Assembly: GCA_026990885.1 (NCBI GenBank)
Contig: JALXCO010000040.1
Coordinates: forward strand, 1 to 8,369
DNA from: Desulfurococcales archaeon
GTDB taxonomy: Archaea; Thermoproteota; Thermoprotei_A; Sulfolobales; AG1
Direction of reading: 5' to 3'
Length of the DNA stretch: 8,369 nt
Shown here: piece by piece, positions 1 through 6,951 of the stretch
Position numbering within the stretch: the stretch's first letter is position 1
Layout: every line of letters begins with the position of its first letter
Notes under the pieces: model-generated
What the model was told of the DNA's origin: nothing
What the model saw: only the letters and a program-made list of their open reading frames with translations
Databases searched by the model: none
Position numbers and translations under genes: made by a program

Positions 1-1
1 A

Positions 2-190
2 ACGCTCCCCAACGTTAGATACCCCAACGATATATCGGCAAGCAACAGATACTATGAAGAAGACATCGTGGAGCCCCCATGGACAATCGATAGAGAGGGA
101 TACATGCACACAAGAAACAAGCCAGGTATAGGTGTCGATGTATTAATAGATAAAGTGGTAAAATACACAGTCAAGATGTTTGAGGTGTGA
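2..190 (+). CDS. Enolase-superfamily sugar-acid dehydratase-like protein, C-terminal fragment
   Basis: This is the last 62 codons of a plus-strand gene whose 5' part lies outside the window; the frame is open from base 2 to a TGA at 188-190. The peptide begins TLPNVRYPNDIS and ends near VDVLIDKVVKYTVKMFEV. Its signature is the sequence DREGYMHTRNKPGIGVDVL, which matches the usual C-terminus of mandelate racemase/muconate-lactonizing (enolase superfamily) enzymes, where a 'dG.v.vp..PGlGvev' strand follows the barrel. In thermophilic archaea such proteins are often gluconate, galactonate or arabinonate dehydratases of non-phosphorylative sugar breakdown. The catalytic lysine and metal-binding acidic residues are upstream and cannot be seen, so substrate and even dehydratase versus racemase activity are undecided. 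It converges on the next gene with an 18-base gap. Confidence 0.65.
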   Translation, partial: TLPNVRYPNDISASNRYYEEDIVEPPWTIDREGYMHTRNKPGIGVDVLIDKVVKYTVKMFEV

Positions 191-208
191 CTTTCTAGCT
201 GTAACAAG

Positions 209-2311
209 CTATTTTTCGTGCCTAATCCTATATAGAGCTTTTATCGCTTCTCCAGGATCCTTTAACGGCAAGTAGCATCTAGATCCATAGCAAATATAGT
301 ATGTTGGGGAGTCAGTAACCGACTTACCCTTAAAGAACTCTCTAAGGATCCTGGACTCGAGACGCTCTCCATCCCATAGACCAGCGACTTTGGGTAGGTA
401 TGCTCCATGTATTTCGCCGATAAATTTTTCTGCCTCAACCTCCCTGCCCCGTCTACATGTGATCGCTATCTGATAGGTTGGATTATATATATTGTCTAGA
501 GCCACCATAAGATAGCTAAACTGGCTTGGAGACTGAGACAGATAGCTCTCCAGCTTCTTGGCTAGGTCCCTAACACGATCCTTATATTCACGATCGCCGG
601 TGTAGAGATAGATGTATGACAGCACATTAGCAGCTGTAGAGACTCCGCTCGGTGTAGGTGAATCCATATATGTGTAGGAGCCATAGAATTTAGATACAGG
701 GGAAGCATTCAAGCCCCCATCTCCCGTTAGCCAGCTACCTAAGATAGCATCAACCAGGTCCTCGGCATACTGGATATATCTGCTCTCAAATGTAGCCATA
801 TACATATGTATCGAGGCCTCAGCAACCCCAGCGATATCCTCTAGGTATCCATGGCTAGATACCTCCCCATCAGGATAAACCACGTGGCTAACCCTGGCTC
901 CATCAAATAGCTTGTTGACCGCTTTTCTCAATATGTCTGAACCCAGATCCCTATACTGTGTATTGCCCGTACACGCATAGAGTTCAGCGAGCGAAACCAC
1001 AGCAAGCATGTTCCAATCGGTTAGAGCCTTAGTATCTATAAACGGGTGCCTCTTATTCTCAAGCCTATACCTAGCGAGCCTATACTCTATCTCGCTATAG
1101 ATCCTGGCAGCCTCATCCACACCAACCCCAAGCCTCCTTGAAAGCCCATAAACATCCAGCTCTCTAACCAGATGGAATTTGCCATCAATAAGACTGTTGG
1201 GTGAGTACCCATAGATCATCTTAGCTATATCCCCAAGATCTTTACCCAGCGCCTCATATATCTCGTGTTCGTGAAAGAGGTAGAATCCCCCCTCCTCACC
1301 ATCGGAGTCAGCATCTATTGCTGAAGAGAAGAACCCATTCTTATTCAACATGTAGTTTACCATGAAATCAACAGTTCTCTTAGCCGTAATCAGATACTCA
1401 GGATTACCAGTGAGCCTAAAGATCTCTATAAGAAATCTAGCTATAAGAGCATTATCATACAGCATCTTTTCGAAGTGAGGCACCCTCCAAGCCCTATCAA
1501 CAGTATACCTAAAGAAACCACCCAGTAAATGATCGTGAAGCCCATACCTAATCATCGAATCAGCGGTTTTAACAAGGATCCTGCCCACAACCCTCTCACC
1601 ACGCCTAAACCAGTATCTGGCTAGAAATAGATTGCTTGGTACCATGGGAAACTTCATTGAGTAGCCAAAACCGCCATACTCAGGATCGAATTGTGAACCG
1701 ATCTGCACGTATGTCTTCTCAAACAAATCGTCAAACCTGCTTAAAGCATCGCGTACTCCAGGCGTCTCGCTACCCTGTGAGAGCCTGACGTATTCATAGA
1801 CAGCCTTAAATATCTCGTCGGCAGCCCTATATATCCTGTCCCTATCACTTCTCCATAGCTCAACTATTTTGTGGAGCAAATCTATAAAGGTATCCCTAGG
1901 AAAATACGTGCCCCCATAGAAAGGCTTGAGATCAGGGGTAAGAAAAACATTTAGAGGCCACCCACCGGAACCGGTGACCATAATTACGGATGTCATATAT
2001 AGATCATCTATATCCGGATACTCCTCCCTATCAACCTTTATAGGGATGAAGTATCTATTCAAGATCTCGGCAACCTCAGGATCCTTAAAGCTCTCCCTAT
2101 GCATAACATGGCACCAGTGACATGAGGAGTAGCCTATAGAGAGAAATATAGGTAGCTGTCTCTCTTTAGCCTCTCTAAGGGACCTCTCGTTCCACGCTCG
2201 CCATCTTACAGGATCGCATGAATGCATCCTTAGATAGGGGCTTCGCTCATTAGCTAGCTCATTAGGATTCTCACATAGAGTGTGATCTGTATCCTCAGCT
2301 ATAGAAAACAC
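209..2311 (-). CDS. Thioredoxin-fold / six-hairpin glycosidase-like protein, YyaL (SPATA20, DUF255) family
   Basis: The 700-residue protein has the YyaL/SPATA20 layout. An N-terminal thioredoxin-like domain (about residues 17-180) is followed by an (alpha/alpha)-barrel domain resembling N-acylglucosamine 2-epimerases and glycosidases. Visible family signatures are NERSPYL (21-27), the redox motif GYSSCHWCHVM with C64 and C67, KVDREE (92-97), GGWPLNVFLTP (116-126), GGFGYSMKFP (213-222), HFEKMLYDNA (279-288), DADSDGEEGGFY (333-344), LTDWNML (430-436) and a C-terminal cysteine pair C674/C679. Length is normal for the family (about 640-700). Its biochemical role is not established; a thiol-redox role is suggested by CxxC. 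No signal peptide or membrane segment is seen, so it is probably cytoplasmic. The start is GTG at 2309-2311: it lies about 29 bases after a TATA-like box, which fits leaderless initiation, and it leaves 17 residues before the conserved NELANERSPYL. The gene follows reverse gyrase by 41 bases on the same strand but seems to have its own promoter. Confidence 0.9.
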   Translation of the reverse strand: MFSIAEDTDHTLCENPNELANERSPYLRMHSCDPVRWRAWNERSLREAKERQLPIFLSIGYSSCHWCHVMHRESFKDPEVAEILNRYFIPIKVDREEYPDIDDLYMTSVIMVTGSGGWPLNVFLTPDLKPFYGGTYFPRDTFIDLLHKIVELWRSDRDRIYRAADEIFKAVYEYVRLSQGSETPGVRDALSRFDDLFEKTYVQIGSQFDPEYGGFGYSMKFPMVPSNLFLARYWFRRGERVVGRILVKTADSMIRYGLHDHLLGGFFRYTVDRAWRVPHFEKMLYDNALIARFLIEIFRLTGNPEYLITAKRTVDFMVNYMLNKNGFFSSAIDADSDGEEGGFYLFHEHEIYEALGKDLGDIAKMIYGYSPNSLIDGKFHLVRELDVYGLSRRLGVGVDEAARIYSEIEYRLARYRLENKRHPFIDTKALTDWNMLAVVSLAELYACTGNTQYRDLGSDILRKAVNKLFDGARVSHVVYPDGEVSSHGYLEDIAGVAEASIHMYMATFESRYIQYAEDLVDAILGSWLTGDGGLNASPVSKFYGSYTYMDSPTPSGVSTAANVLSYIYLYTGDREYKDRVRDLAKKLESYLSQSPSQFSYLMVALDNIYNPTYQIAITCRRGREVEAEKFIGEIHGAYLPKVAGLWDGERLESRILREFFKGKSVTDSPTYYICYGSRCYLPLKDPGEAIKALYRIRHEK
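211..217 (+). terminator. Possible oligo-T terminator after the enolase-superfamily gene
   Basis: A run of five T on the plus strand (212-216) lies about 22 bases after the stop codon at 190. Archaeal RNA polymerase can stop at short U tracts without a hairpin, and a terminator is expected between convergent genes. The tract overlaps the last codons of the opposing gene (AAA codon before TAG), so it may be simply coding sequence. Confidence 0.25.
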
Positions 2312-2335
2312 CTAAGAATTTAGATAACTCTGCGG

Positions 2336-2346
2336 TTAATAAATAG
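2336..2346 (-). promoter_or_regulatory. TATA-like box for the YyaL-family gene (leaderless)
   Basis: On the minus strand the 41-base gap after reverse gyrase reads CTATTTATTAA. Its centre (about 2340) is some 29 bases before the first base of the GTG start at 2311, the distance expected from an archaeal TATA box to a transcription start lying at or within a few bases of the start codon. No Shine-Dalgarno sequence precedes the GTG. This supports separate, leaderless transcription rather than pure read-through from reverse gyrase. Confidence 0.45.
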
Positions 2347-2352
2347 AGATAT

Positions 2353-5300
2353 CTAGATCTTTAGTCTGGCCACGTAAGGAACATTTTGGGAAATAACCTT
2401 ATATTTGAAGCTATCTATATTGGTGAACAGATCTTTGAAGATGAGATCTAAAGCATCATCAGCCGAGATCTCACCCCTCTGAACCCTATCGATTAGAGCC
2501 TCAAGCTCCCTCGTGGCTTTCTCAGTAGAGATCGATGGATAAAACCTGCTGACATACGAATACACGTTAAGCCCTATTCTAGTAGGTACAAGATAGCCTC
2601 TTTTTGTCTCGATAATGTATCCATGCCTCTTATTGTTTTCCACAGCCTTAGAATATGTGCTTGGCCTCCCGATCCCCCTCTCCTTCATCATCCTAACTAT
2701 CTCAGAGCTGGTAAGTATCCTATATAGCGAGCCTCTCCTGTAGCCAATCACCCTAGCACCTACATGCTCACCCTTTTTAAGATCCGCTAGCTTCTCCGGT
2801 AGAGACCTATGCATACTGTATATTTTAGTAAATCCATCCTCCAGAACCCTGCCTATACCCTCAATCAATACTACGTGGCCCGTTCTAGGAACCCTAAACC
2901 TGAGCCTCAGATACTCGACCCTCGACTCACTCATTTGGCTAGCTATAAATCTTCTAAATATCAAATCATACAGCCTCTCATGATGCCTACTTAGAGAGCT
3001 GGCAGCTATAGAACCCTCAAAAAAGGCCTTTCTCAAACCCTCCATATCGAGCGGTTGAGTTGGCCTTATACACTCATGCGCTCCCCCGCCATCAGAACCC
3101 CACGATCTAAGCGAAATATATGATTCACCATATTTCTCCAACAGATACTTCCTCGCGATATCCAAGCCCTTAGCCGATACCCGGGTAGAGTCGGTTCTAT
3201 GGTATGTTATCAACCCCAGCTCGAAGAGATCCTGGGCAATCCTCATAATCAGGCTCGCTGAGTACCTGAGCCTCCTACCGGCATCATGTATGAGGCTATC
3301 GGTAGTGTATGGCGGGGCGGGTTTCATCTTCTTGATCTCTTTAGATAGATCATCAAGCTCGAGACCCTCCTCCTCTATGATCCTGGATACAGTATCAACA
3401 TCGCTTCTAGAGTCAACAAAGATCCTTGCTTTAACACCGTTCTCTAACTCAACATATATCCAGTAGCCGATCCTAGATCTATACCTATTATAGCTATCAA
3501 TAATCCACCCAAGAACGGGTGTCTGGACCCTACCTGCGCCAAGCCACCTCATATTATAGCTCTCCTGCAGCTTCTGGCTTACCGAAAAACCCACCCATCT
3601 ATCATCGATCCTTCTAACTATCTGAGACCTCACAAGATTGAAGTCTATACCCCTAACATTGTCTAAAGCCTTTAGAAGCTCGCTCCTCGTTATCTCGTGG
3701 AGCTCAACCCTATAGATATTGTTGTTGTATGGCTTGAGTGCGGAATAGATGTCGTAGGCTATCTTCTCCCCCTCAATGTCGGGATCGGTAGCTATATATA
3801 TCTTATCCACCTCCAAGGCCAGCTTCCTTAAAACGTCCATAGTGTCTATAGAAACCCTAACCTTACCGCTCCCGCAGCGGCTACAGTAGATAGATGATGA
3901 GTCCTCAACTGTGAACTGGCTCCCACAGCTGTAGCACTTACCTATAAAGGTGTAGTGTGGAGCATAGCCGTTTTCATCGACCTTAACGCCGTACACACCC
4001 TCCGTCTTCATCAAATCAAATACGTGCCCCAGTGTTGGGACGGAGCTTATAAGTATGATTCTATCCTTATAGGTTATAGAAAACTCATAGATCGGGAACT
4101 GCCCTATAAACCTCTTGGTTTTAGATCCAAACATGGAGGCGAAGGTCTTAGCCTTGGTTGGGGACTCCACCACAAGTAGAGCGGTTTCTATAGATAAAGA
4201 GGACTTGGCCGCCAGGTTGCCCCGCCTGCTTCTACTAGCTTTCTGCTTTCTCTTGATCTTATCTAGATCCAGATCACTGAAATCTATAAACCGCAAATCA
4301 GGAATATATCTAGAGACCCTTCTATACAGTAGATCAAGCAACTCAGAATGCTCATAGAGCACAACAGACAAACCAAGAGTCATCCCAGAACCAAAGAATC
4401 TGGAGGTCCTCCCGCTAGCCTGGATATATGTCATCGGGTCAGGAATATATACGCGGTACCCCTTATCGGTCAAAACTATCAGGGAGTTCTCGGTATATAG
4501 CTTTCTCACCTTGTTACGCCTTATATAGCTAGTGACCTCATCAATCCAGGATAGGGTATCGCTATATACTTCAGCAATATACCCTTTAGGCTCGACCTTA
4601 CCGCTTAGGGCGTTCTTTAAAACATAAAGCCCGGATCTACCGATCCTCCCAATAATATTGATTATCCTAGAATGGATATTCCTGAACTCATCCATATGCT
4701 TGGATAGGGAGATAGCTACAAGCCCTAGATTCCTCAGATCAGACAGATAGTTCTTAAGAGGAATAACGAATTTAGGTACACCAATGAATACGGCATTATA
4801 TATCCTTTCAGGAGCATCTATACCCCTAACAATAGTGCCGTAATAGCTAGCCTTACCCACCAACACATCGTACTCACCCCTAAGAAACCTGCTCAATGTC
4901 CTCTTACTCGAATCGGCAACAGCGGCATTTATCCCCTTCTGCGAAAGCGAATCAACCAAGCGCTCTATATAGGTGTTGTCGTAGCCTTTAGAAACAAAAA
5001 TCAGTGTTCCAGGATTGAGCTTCTCAACAACGCTACATATAGAGCTATGATCCCTAAGCGGCATGTGTGAATCTATTATGTTTCTTACATACTCGAGGAT
5101 ACCGCCAGCCTCAAAATTCAGTATCTCTCTGAGGATCTTAGACTTTATACCTCCACTCCTCCCGGTTGCAGTGGCTACAACCATCTGTCCTATAGTCTTG
5201 CCGGATAAGCTGCTTGATAGCTCGGCTCTGAGGATCTCGATCTCCTCCCTGAGCCTCTCAAACTTCTCAGTATTTCCTACGGCTTTAGCGATCATAAGTT

Positions 5301-6105
5301 CCTGCTTCTTCACAGCTATCTTGAAGGCCCTCTCAATATCTTCCTGCGCTACATTGATTAGATTTAAAAGTCTCTCCAGGTTTCTAGAGTTCCTGAGTAT
5401 GGCGTCTAGATCATCGGCTATGATTGAGGCAAACATTTTACCCGATAAAAGATCGAATCTGCGGCTGATGAAGCTCGAGGTGGTTATGAGGATATCGAAT
5501 TCGCCGCGATCAATCATATCGAGCTTAGCCCTACTATCTCTGCTTGAGGAGTCGTAGAACAGGATCATTAGATCCCTTAAGCCATCAACCCCAGTAGCCA
5601 TATCATTGAGCTTCCTATACGTCTGTCTAGCAAGCTCCCTTGTGGGAAGAATATAGTATATAGCATGCCTACCCCTCCCACCCCCGGAGGCTGCACGATC
5701 CCTACGGAGGGTGTGGGCTATATACAGCGAGTAAACATGAAGAACTGTAGACTTCCCGGAGCCTGTGGGAGCTATTATAGCGAAGCTATCCCCAGACAGT
5801 ATCCTTTTAGCCCAAGACCTCTGAATGTTCCAGAGCCTTCTACCAGTAGCTTTAAGAAAGAACTCGTCAAACAAAGAGATTTCAGAAACCATATTAACTA
5901 TATTCTCATAGAAGCCAAGAACACTGGAGTCGGACCTCTTGAGCAAGGAATATATATACTGGGCCTTCTTCAAGACATCCTTCTCGCCTGCAAGAAAAGA
6001 TGGATAGCTGGGTAAACAGCTCCTGCAGGGGACCCCAAGCTCCAGCCTGCTGGACTCTATAAAGCTTGAGCACGACGGGCATAATCCGTAGTATATCAGC
6101 TCCAC
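2353..6105 (-). CDS. rgy: Reverse gyrase (helicase-topoisomerase I fusion)
   Basis: This 1250-residue enzyme introduces positive supercoils into DNA using ATP. An N-terminal zinc finger (C9, C12, C27, C30) leads into an SF2 helicase-like half: Walker A APTGSGKST (112-120), PTRELARQT (154-162), motif II DDLDA (231-235), ATATGR (311-316), RGIDAPERI (427-435) and motif VI YIQASGRTSRF (560-570). After a basic linker (about 618-632) comes the type IA topoisomerase half: Toprim LLVVESPTKAKT (643-654), a second zinc finger (C724, C727, C741, C744), the metal-binding ATDPDIEGE (772-780; D774, D776, E778), the active-site ITYHRTDSTRVS with catalytic Y968, GAHECIRPT, and GIGRPSTY near the C-terminus. 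All key residues are present, length is normal and I see no intein. The start is GTG at 6103-6105: a later start would cut the zinc finger at C9. Crenarchaea often have two paralogues (TopR1/TopR2); I cannot say which this is. Confidence 0.98.
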   Translation of the reverse strand: MELIYYGLCPSCSSFIESSRLELGVPCRSCLPSYPSFLAGEKDVLKKAQYIYSLLKRSDSSVLGFYENIVNMVSEISLFDEFFLKATGRRLWNIQRSWAKRILSGDSFAIIAPTGSGKSTVLHVYSLYIAHTLRRDRAASGGGRGRHAIYYILPTRELARQTYRKLNDMATGVDGLRDLMILFYDSSSRDSRAKLDMIDRGEFDILITTSSFISRRFDLLSGKMFASIIADDLDAILRNSRNLERLLNLINVAQEDIERAFKIAVKKQELMIAKAVGNTEKFERLREEIEILRAELSSSLSGKTIGQMVVATATGRSGGIKSKILREILNFEAGGILEYVRNIIDSHMPLRDHSSICSVVEKLNPGTLIFVSKGYDNTYIERLVDSLSQKGINAAVADSSKRTLSRFLRGEYDVLVGKASYYGTIVRGIDAPERIYNAVFIGVPKFVIPLKNYLSDLRNLGLVAISLSKHMDEFRNIHSRIINIIGRIGRSGLYVLKNALSGKVEPKGYIAEVYSDTLSWIDEVTSYIRRNKVRKLYTENSLIVLTDKGYRVYIPDPMTYIQASGRTSRFFGSGMTLGLSVVLYEHSELLDLLYRRVSRYIPDLRFIDFSDLDLDKIKRKQKASRSRRGNLAAKSSLSIETALLVVESPTKAKTFASMFGSKTKRFIGQFPIYEFSITYKDRIILISSVPTLGHVFDLMKTEGVYGVKVDENGYAPHYTFIGKCYSCGSQFTVEDSSSIYCSRCGSGKVRVSIDTMDVLRKLALEVDKIYIATDPDIEGEKIAYDIYSALKPYNNNIYRVELHEITRSELLKALDNVRGIDFNLVRSQIVRRIDDRWVGFSVSQKLQESYNMRWLGAGRVQTPVLGWIIDSYNRYRSRIGYWIYVELENGVKARIFVDSRSDVDTVSRIIEEEGLELDDLSKEIKKMKPAPPYTTDSLIHDAGRRLRYSASLIMRIAQDLFELGLITYHRTDSTRVSAKGLDIARKYLLEKYGESYISLRSWGSDGGGAHECIRPTQPLDMEGLRKAFFEGSIAASSLSRHHERLYDLIFRRFIASQMSESRVEYLRLRFRVPRTGHVVLIEGIGRVLEDGFTKIYSMHRSLPEKLADLKKGEHVGARVIGYRRGSLYRILTSSEIVRMMKERGIGRPSTYSKAVENNKRHGYIIETKRGYLVPTRIGLNVYSYVSRFYPSISTEKATRELEALIDRVQRGEISADDALDLIFKDLFTNIDSFKYKVISQNVPYVARLKI

Positions 6106-6147
6106 AACTAAACCCTACGTAATAAGCTTATCATACAGCGTAACACG

Positions 6148-6155
6148 TATTTAAA
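6148..6155 (-). promoter_or_regulatory. TATA box for reverse gyrase
   Basis: The minus strand reads TTTAAATA here, about 45 bases before the GTG start. Transcription would begin near 6125, giving a leader of roughly 20 bases. No clear Shine-Dalgarno sequence is visible in that leader. The box faces away from the tRNA-Lys promoter, so the 161 bases from 6106 to 6266 form a divergent promoter region. Confidence 0.45.
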
Positions 6156-6228
6156 CTCTAAGCCAACAGAACACCGTATATCTAGCAGGCAGGTACAAGC
6201 AGAAACACAGGTATAGAGATAGAGAGAA

Positions 6229-6242
6229 TTAAATTAATAAAT
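6229..6242 (+). promoter_or_regulatory. TATA box for tRNA-Lys
   Basis: The A/T-only run TTAAATTAATAAAT is centred about 31 bases before the first tRNA base, as expected for an archaeal TATA box with transcription starting a few bases before the mature 5' end. A second A/T run at 6247-6258 lies too close to the tRNA to be the box. Confidence 0.5.
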
Positions 6243-6266
6243 CGAGAAAAATAAAATATGCATGGT

Positions 6267-6368
6267 GGGCCCGTAGCTCAGCCTGGTAGAGCGCCGGGCT
6301 CTTAACCCGAAGACCAGAGCGTAAACTCTGGGCGGAAGTCCCGGGTTCAAATCCCGGCGGGCCCGCCA
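6267..6368 (+). tRNA. tRNA-Lys(CTT), intron-containing, CCA encoded
   Basis: A full cloverleaf can be drawn. The acceptor stem GGGCCCG (6267-6273) pairs with CGGGCCC (6358-6364), followed by discriminator G and genomic CCA (6366-6368). The D stem is GCTC/GAGC (6276-6279/6289-6292). The anticodon stem CCGGG (6294-6298) precedes loop CTCTTAA with anticodon CTT at 6301-6303, which makes this tRNA-Lys. The T arm is CCGGG-TTCAAAT-CCCGG (6341-6357). The gene is 102 bases long. The 25-base excess sits between the 3' anticodon strand and the T stem, where a perfect 6-bp hairpin occurs, so it is an intron and not a long variable arm. Removing it leaves 77 bases including CCA and a 5-base variable loop. 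The start of the mature RNA follows from the acceptor pairing. Confidence 0.95.
6313..6337 (+). other. Predicted 25-base tRNA intron at a non-canonical position (about 45/46)
   Basis: The insert contains the hairpin CCAGAG (6314-6319), loop CGTAAA, CTCTGG (6326-6331). Directly outside it are 3-base bulges AGA (6311-6313) and AAG (6336-6338), then CCGA (6307-6310) facing GCGG (6332-6335), with three pairs and one A.G. This resembles a relaxed bulge-helix-bulge substrate of archaeal splicing endonuclease. Cutting after the second base of each bulge gives the intron stated here and the variable loop AGGTC, which I recall as common in archaeal tRNA-Lys, but leaves a C27.A43 mismatch. The alternative 6310-6334 restores a perfect CCGGG/CCCGG anticodon stem but has no bulge-helix-bulge. 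Either way the intron is not at 37/38. The exact borders are uncertain; the 25-base length is firm. Confidence 0.7.
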
Positions 6369-6535
6369 CACACTGCTGTGAGCAAGCTCTATTTAGCGAT
6401 TCATTTGTGATCGTGTATAGCGAGAGCTCAACACAACATTTAGATGCTTATACAATACATAAACGCAGCAATACCAGCCACTAATATAATTCGAGAAACT
6501 CTCCATAGAAAAGGAGGATAGAAGTATTTAGGGGG
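6369..6535. other. Non-coding stretch after tRNA-Lys, nothing identified
   Basis: No reading frame, RNA-like GC island or clear T-tract terminator was found. A 6-bp inverted repeat AGCTCT (6384-6389) / AGAGCT (6423-6428) with a long spacer is too weak to name. A GGAGG at 6513-6517 resembles a ribosome binding site but is followed by stops in the relevant frames. There is no second copy of the tRNA 3' end, so no attachment-site duplication is visible. Confidence 0.5.
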
Positions 6536-6611
6536 CAGAAACCTTCATTAAGGCCGTTTGAGCAGAAACGTTAAATTATGGCTTCTATGTTAAACCGTAT
6601 CTTTCTATACC
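6536..6611 (+). repeat. Left arm of the imperfect inverted repeat
   Basis: It contains blocks 6536-6561 and 6591-6611, which recur in the same order on the minus strand of the right arm. The two blocks are 29 bases apart here and 56 bases apart on the right, so one arm has gained or lost 27 bases. The spacer still aligns in part, for example TATGGCTT here against TATGCCTT in the right arm. The 8-mer GCAGAAAC occurs twice within the arm, 27 bases apart (6535-6542 and 6562-6569), the same size as the spacer difference, although the copies on the two arms do not obviously explain each other. Confidence 0.6.
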
Positions 6612-6678
6612 TCTGAAAGCTATTAGGTATGCCGTAAAGCTTATAGCCTCTAGAGTCTATAGGTTTTATTGTTGATTA

Positions 6679-6757
6679 CCTCGGGGTTCCCGAGGGGAGC
6701 CTCAAAGGACTCCCGTAGGCGGCTCCGAGGAGACCGTGATGAACCAAGCCGTGCCCA
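6679..6757 (+). ncRNA. Candidate structured RNA: GC-rich island with mutually exclusive hairpins
   Basis: By my count about 53 of these 79 bases are G or C, against about 25 of 70 just upstream (6601-6670). In A/T-rich thermophiles such islands often mark structured RNA. CCTCGGG (6679-6685), loop GTT, CCCGAGG (6689-6695) is a perfect 7-bp hairpin, followed by GGAGCC (6696-6701) pairing GGCTCC (6721-6726). Instead, CCTCGGGG (6679-6686) can pair with CTCCGAGG (6723-6730), eight pairs with one G.T, enclosing GGGAG/CTCCC (6695-6699/6710-6714). The two folds exclude each other. A TATA-like TTATAG (6641-6646) lies upstream. The strand is not settled because perfect pairing works on both. It matches no RNA family I recognise, and could instead be the end of a decayed gene. 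Confidence 0.35.
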
Positions 6758-6776
6758 ATACACTCCGACACAGCTT

Positions 6777-6879
6777 GATATATAAGGGTACGGTTTAGGT
6801 GAACGGAATTCTATAGACGTTATAAGGCATATGTTGATTAAAACTCTCTAAGGTCAAACGGCCTTTGGAATGGATTCTG
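6777..6879 (-). repeat. Right arm of the imperfect inverted repeat
   Basis: Read on the minus strand from 6879 inward, this arm repeats the left arm: outer block 6879-6854, then inner block 6797-6777. The outer match stops sharply beyond 6879. TCAAACGGCCTT (6854-6865) is the exact reverse complement of 6550-6561. The inner end contains GATATATAAG, which also looks like a TATA element. Confidence 0.6.
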
Positions 6880-6951
6880 AGCTTTTAGGCGAGCTCAAAG
6901 TTGATATATTAAAGACTTTTTACTATAGCACTCTAGTACTCTTTAAGAGCC

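Larger units (their letters stand above)
6532..6798 (+). pseudogene. Possible degraded reading frame inside the inverted-repeat element
   Basis: One frame reads GAETFIKAV, a TGA (6559-6561), about 37 codons including YGFYVKPYLSIPLKAIRYAV, a second TGA (6673-6675), then about 40 codons including RTPVGGSEETVMNQAVPN and a TAG at 6796-6798. Open stretches of this length can occur by chance, so the case rests on the same frame continuing across only two stops and on a protein-like composition. The last part uses CGG, CGA and GGC codons more than the neighbouring genes. The sequence is not one I can match to a family; a transposase tail is a guess. It overlaps the GC-rich island, and only one of the two readings may be true. 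Confidence 0.2.
6536..6879. mobile_element. Candidate decayed or non-autonomous (MITE-like) element bounded by imperfect inverted repeats
   Basis: The two ends are reverse complements of each other over two colinear blocks. The outer block (6536-6561 versus 6854-6879) matches at 20 of 26 positions and includes the perfect 12-mer AAGGCCGTTTGA. The inner block (6591-6611 versus 6777-6797) matches at 17 of 21 positions and begins with the perfect 9-mer TAAACCGTA. TTTAG occurs just outside both ends (6527-6531 and 6884-6888) and could be a 5-base target duplication, which would make the element 6532-6883. Inside lies a GC-rich foldable island and a broken reading frame. No transposase motif is recognisable, so the family is unknown. 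Alternatives are an accidental inverted duplication or two diverged regulatory sites. Confidence 0.45.

Noticed and set aside
5063..5557. 164-codon plus-strand open frame opposite reverse gyrase
   Set aside because: It is antisense to the well-conserved helicase half, and its serine/leucine-rich translation is what the opposite strand of such a gene gives. The same holds for shorter plus-strand frames at 1926-2120, 2809-2994, 3955-4357 and 5665-6015.
6341..6368. tRNA-Lys 3' end as an integration (att) site for an element downstream
   Set aside because: No second copy of the tRNA 3' end, and no integrase gene, is present in the rest of the window.
6736..6742. GTGATGA, a perfect C-box of a C/D guide RNA
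   Set aside because: No CTGA D box or convincing D'/C' pair follows within the 50-70 bases expected; a 7-base match of this kind is expected about once by chance in a window of this size on both strands.
6760..6770. ACA triplets after the GC-rich island, as in an H/ACA guide RNA
   Set aside because: I could not draw a hairpin with a kink-turn and guide pocket at the required distance from either ACA.
6850..6865. Hairpin AAGGTC-AAAC-GGCCTT as a terminator for the toxin operon
   Set aside because: It is not followed by a T tract on the minus strand, and it is better explained as part of the outer inverted-repeat block.
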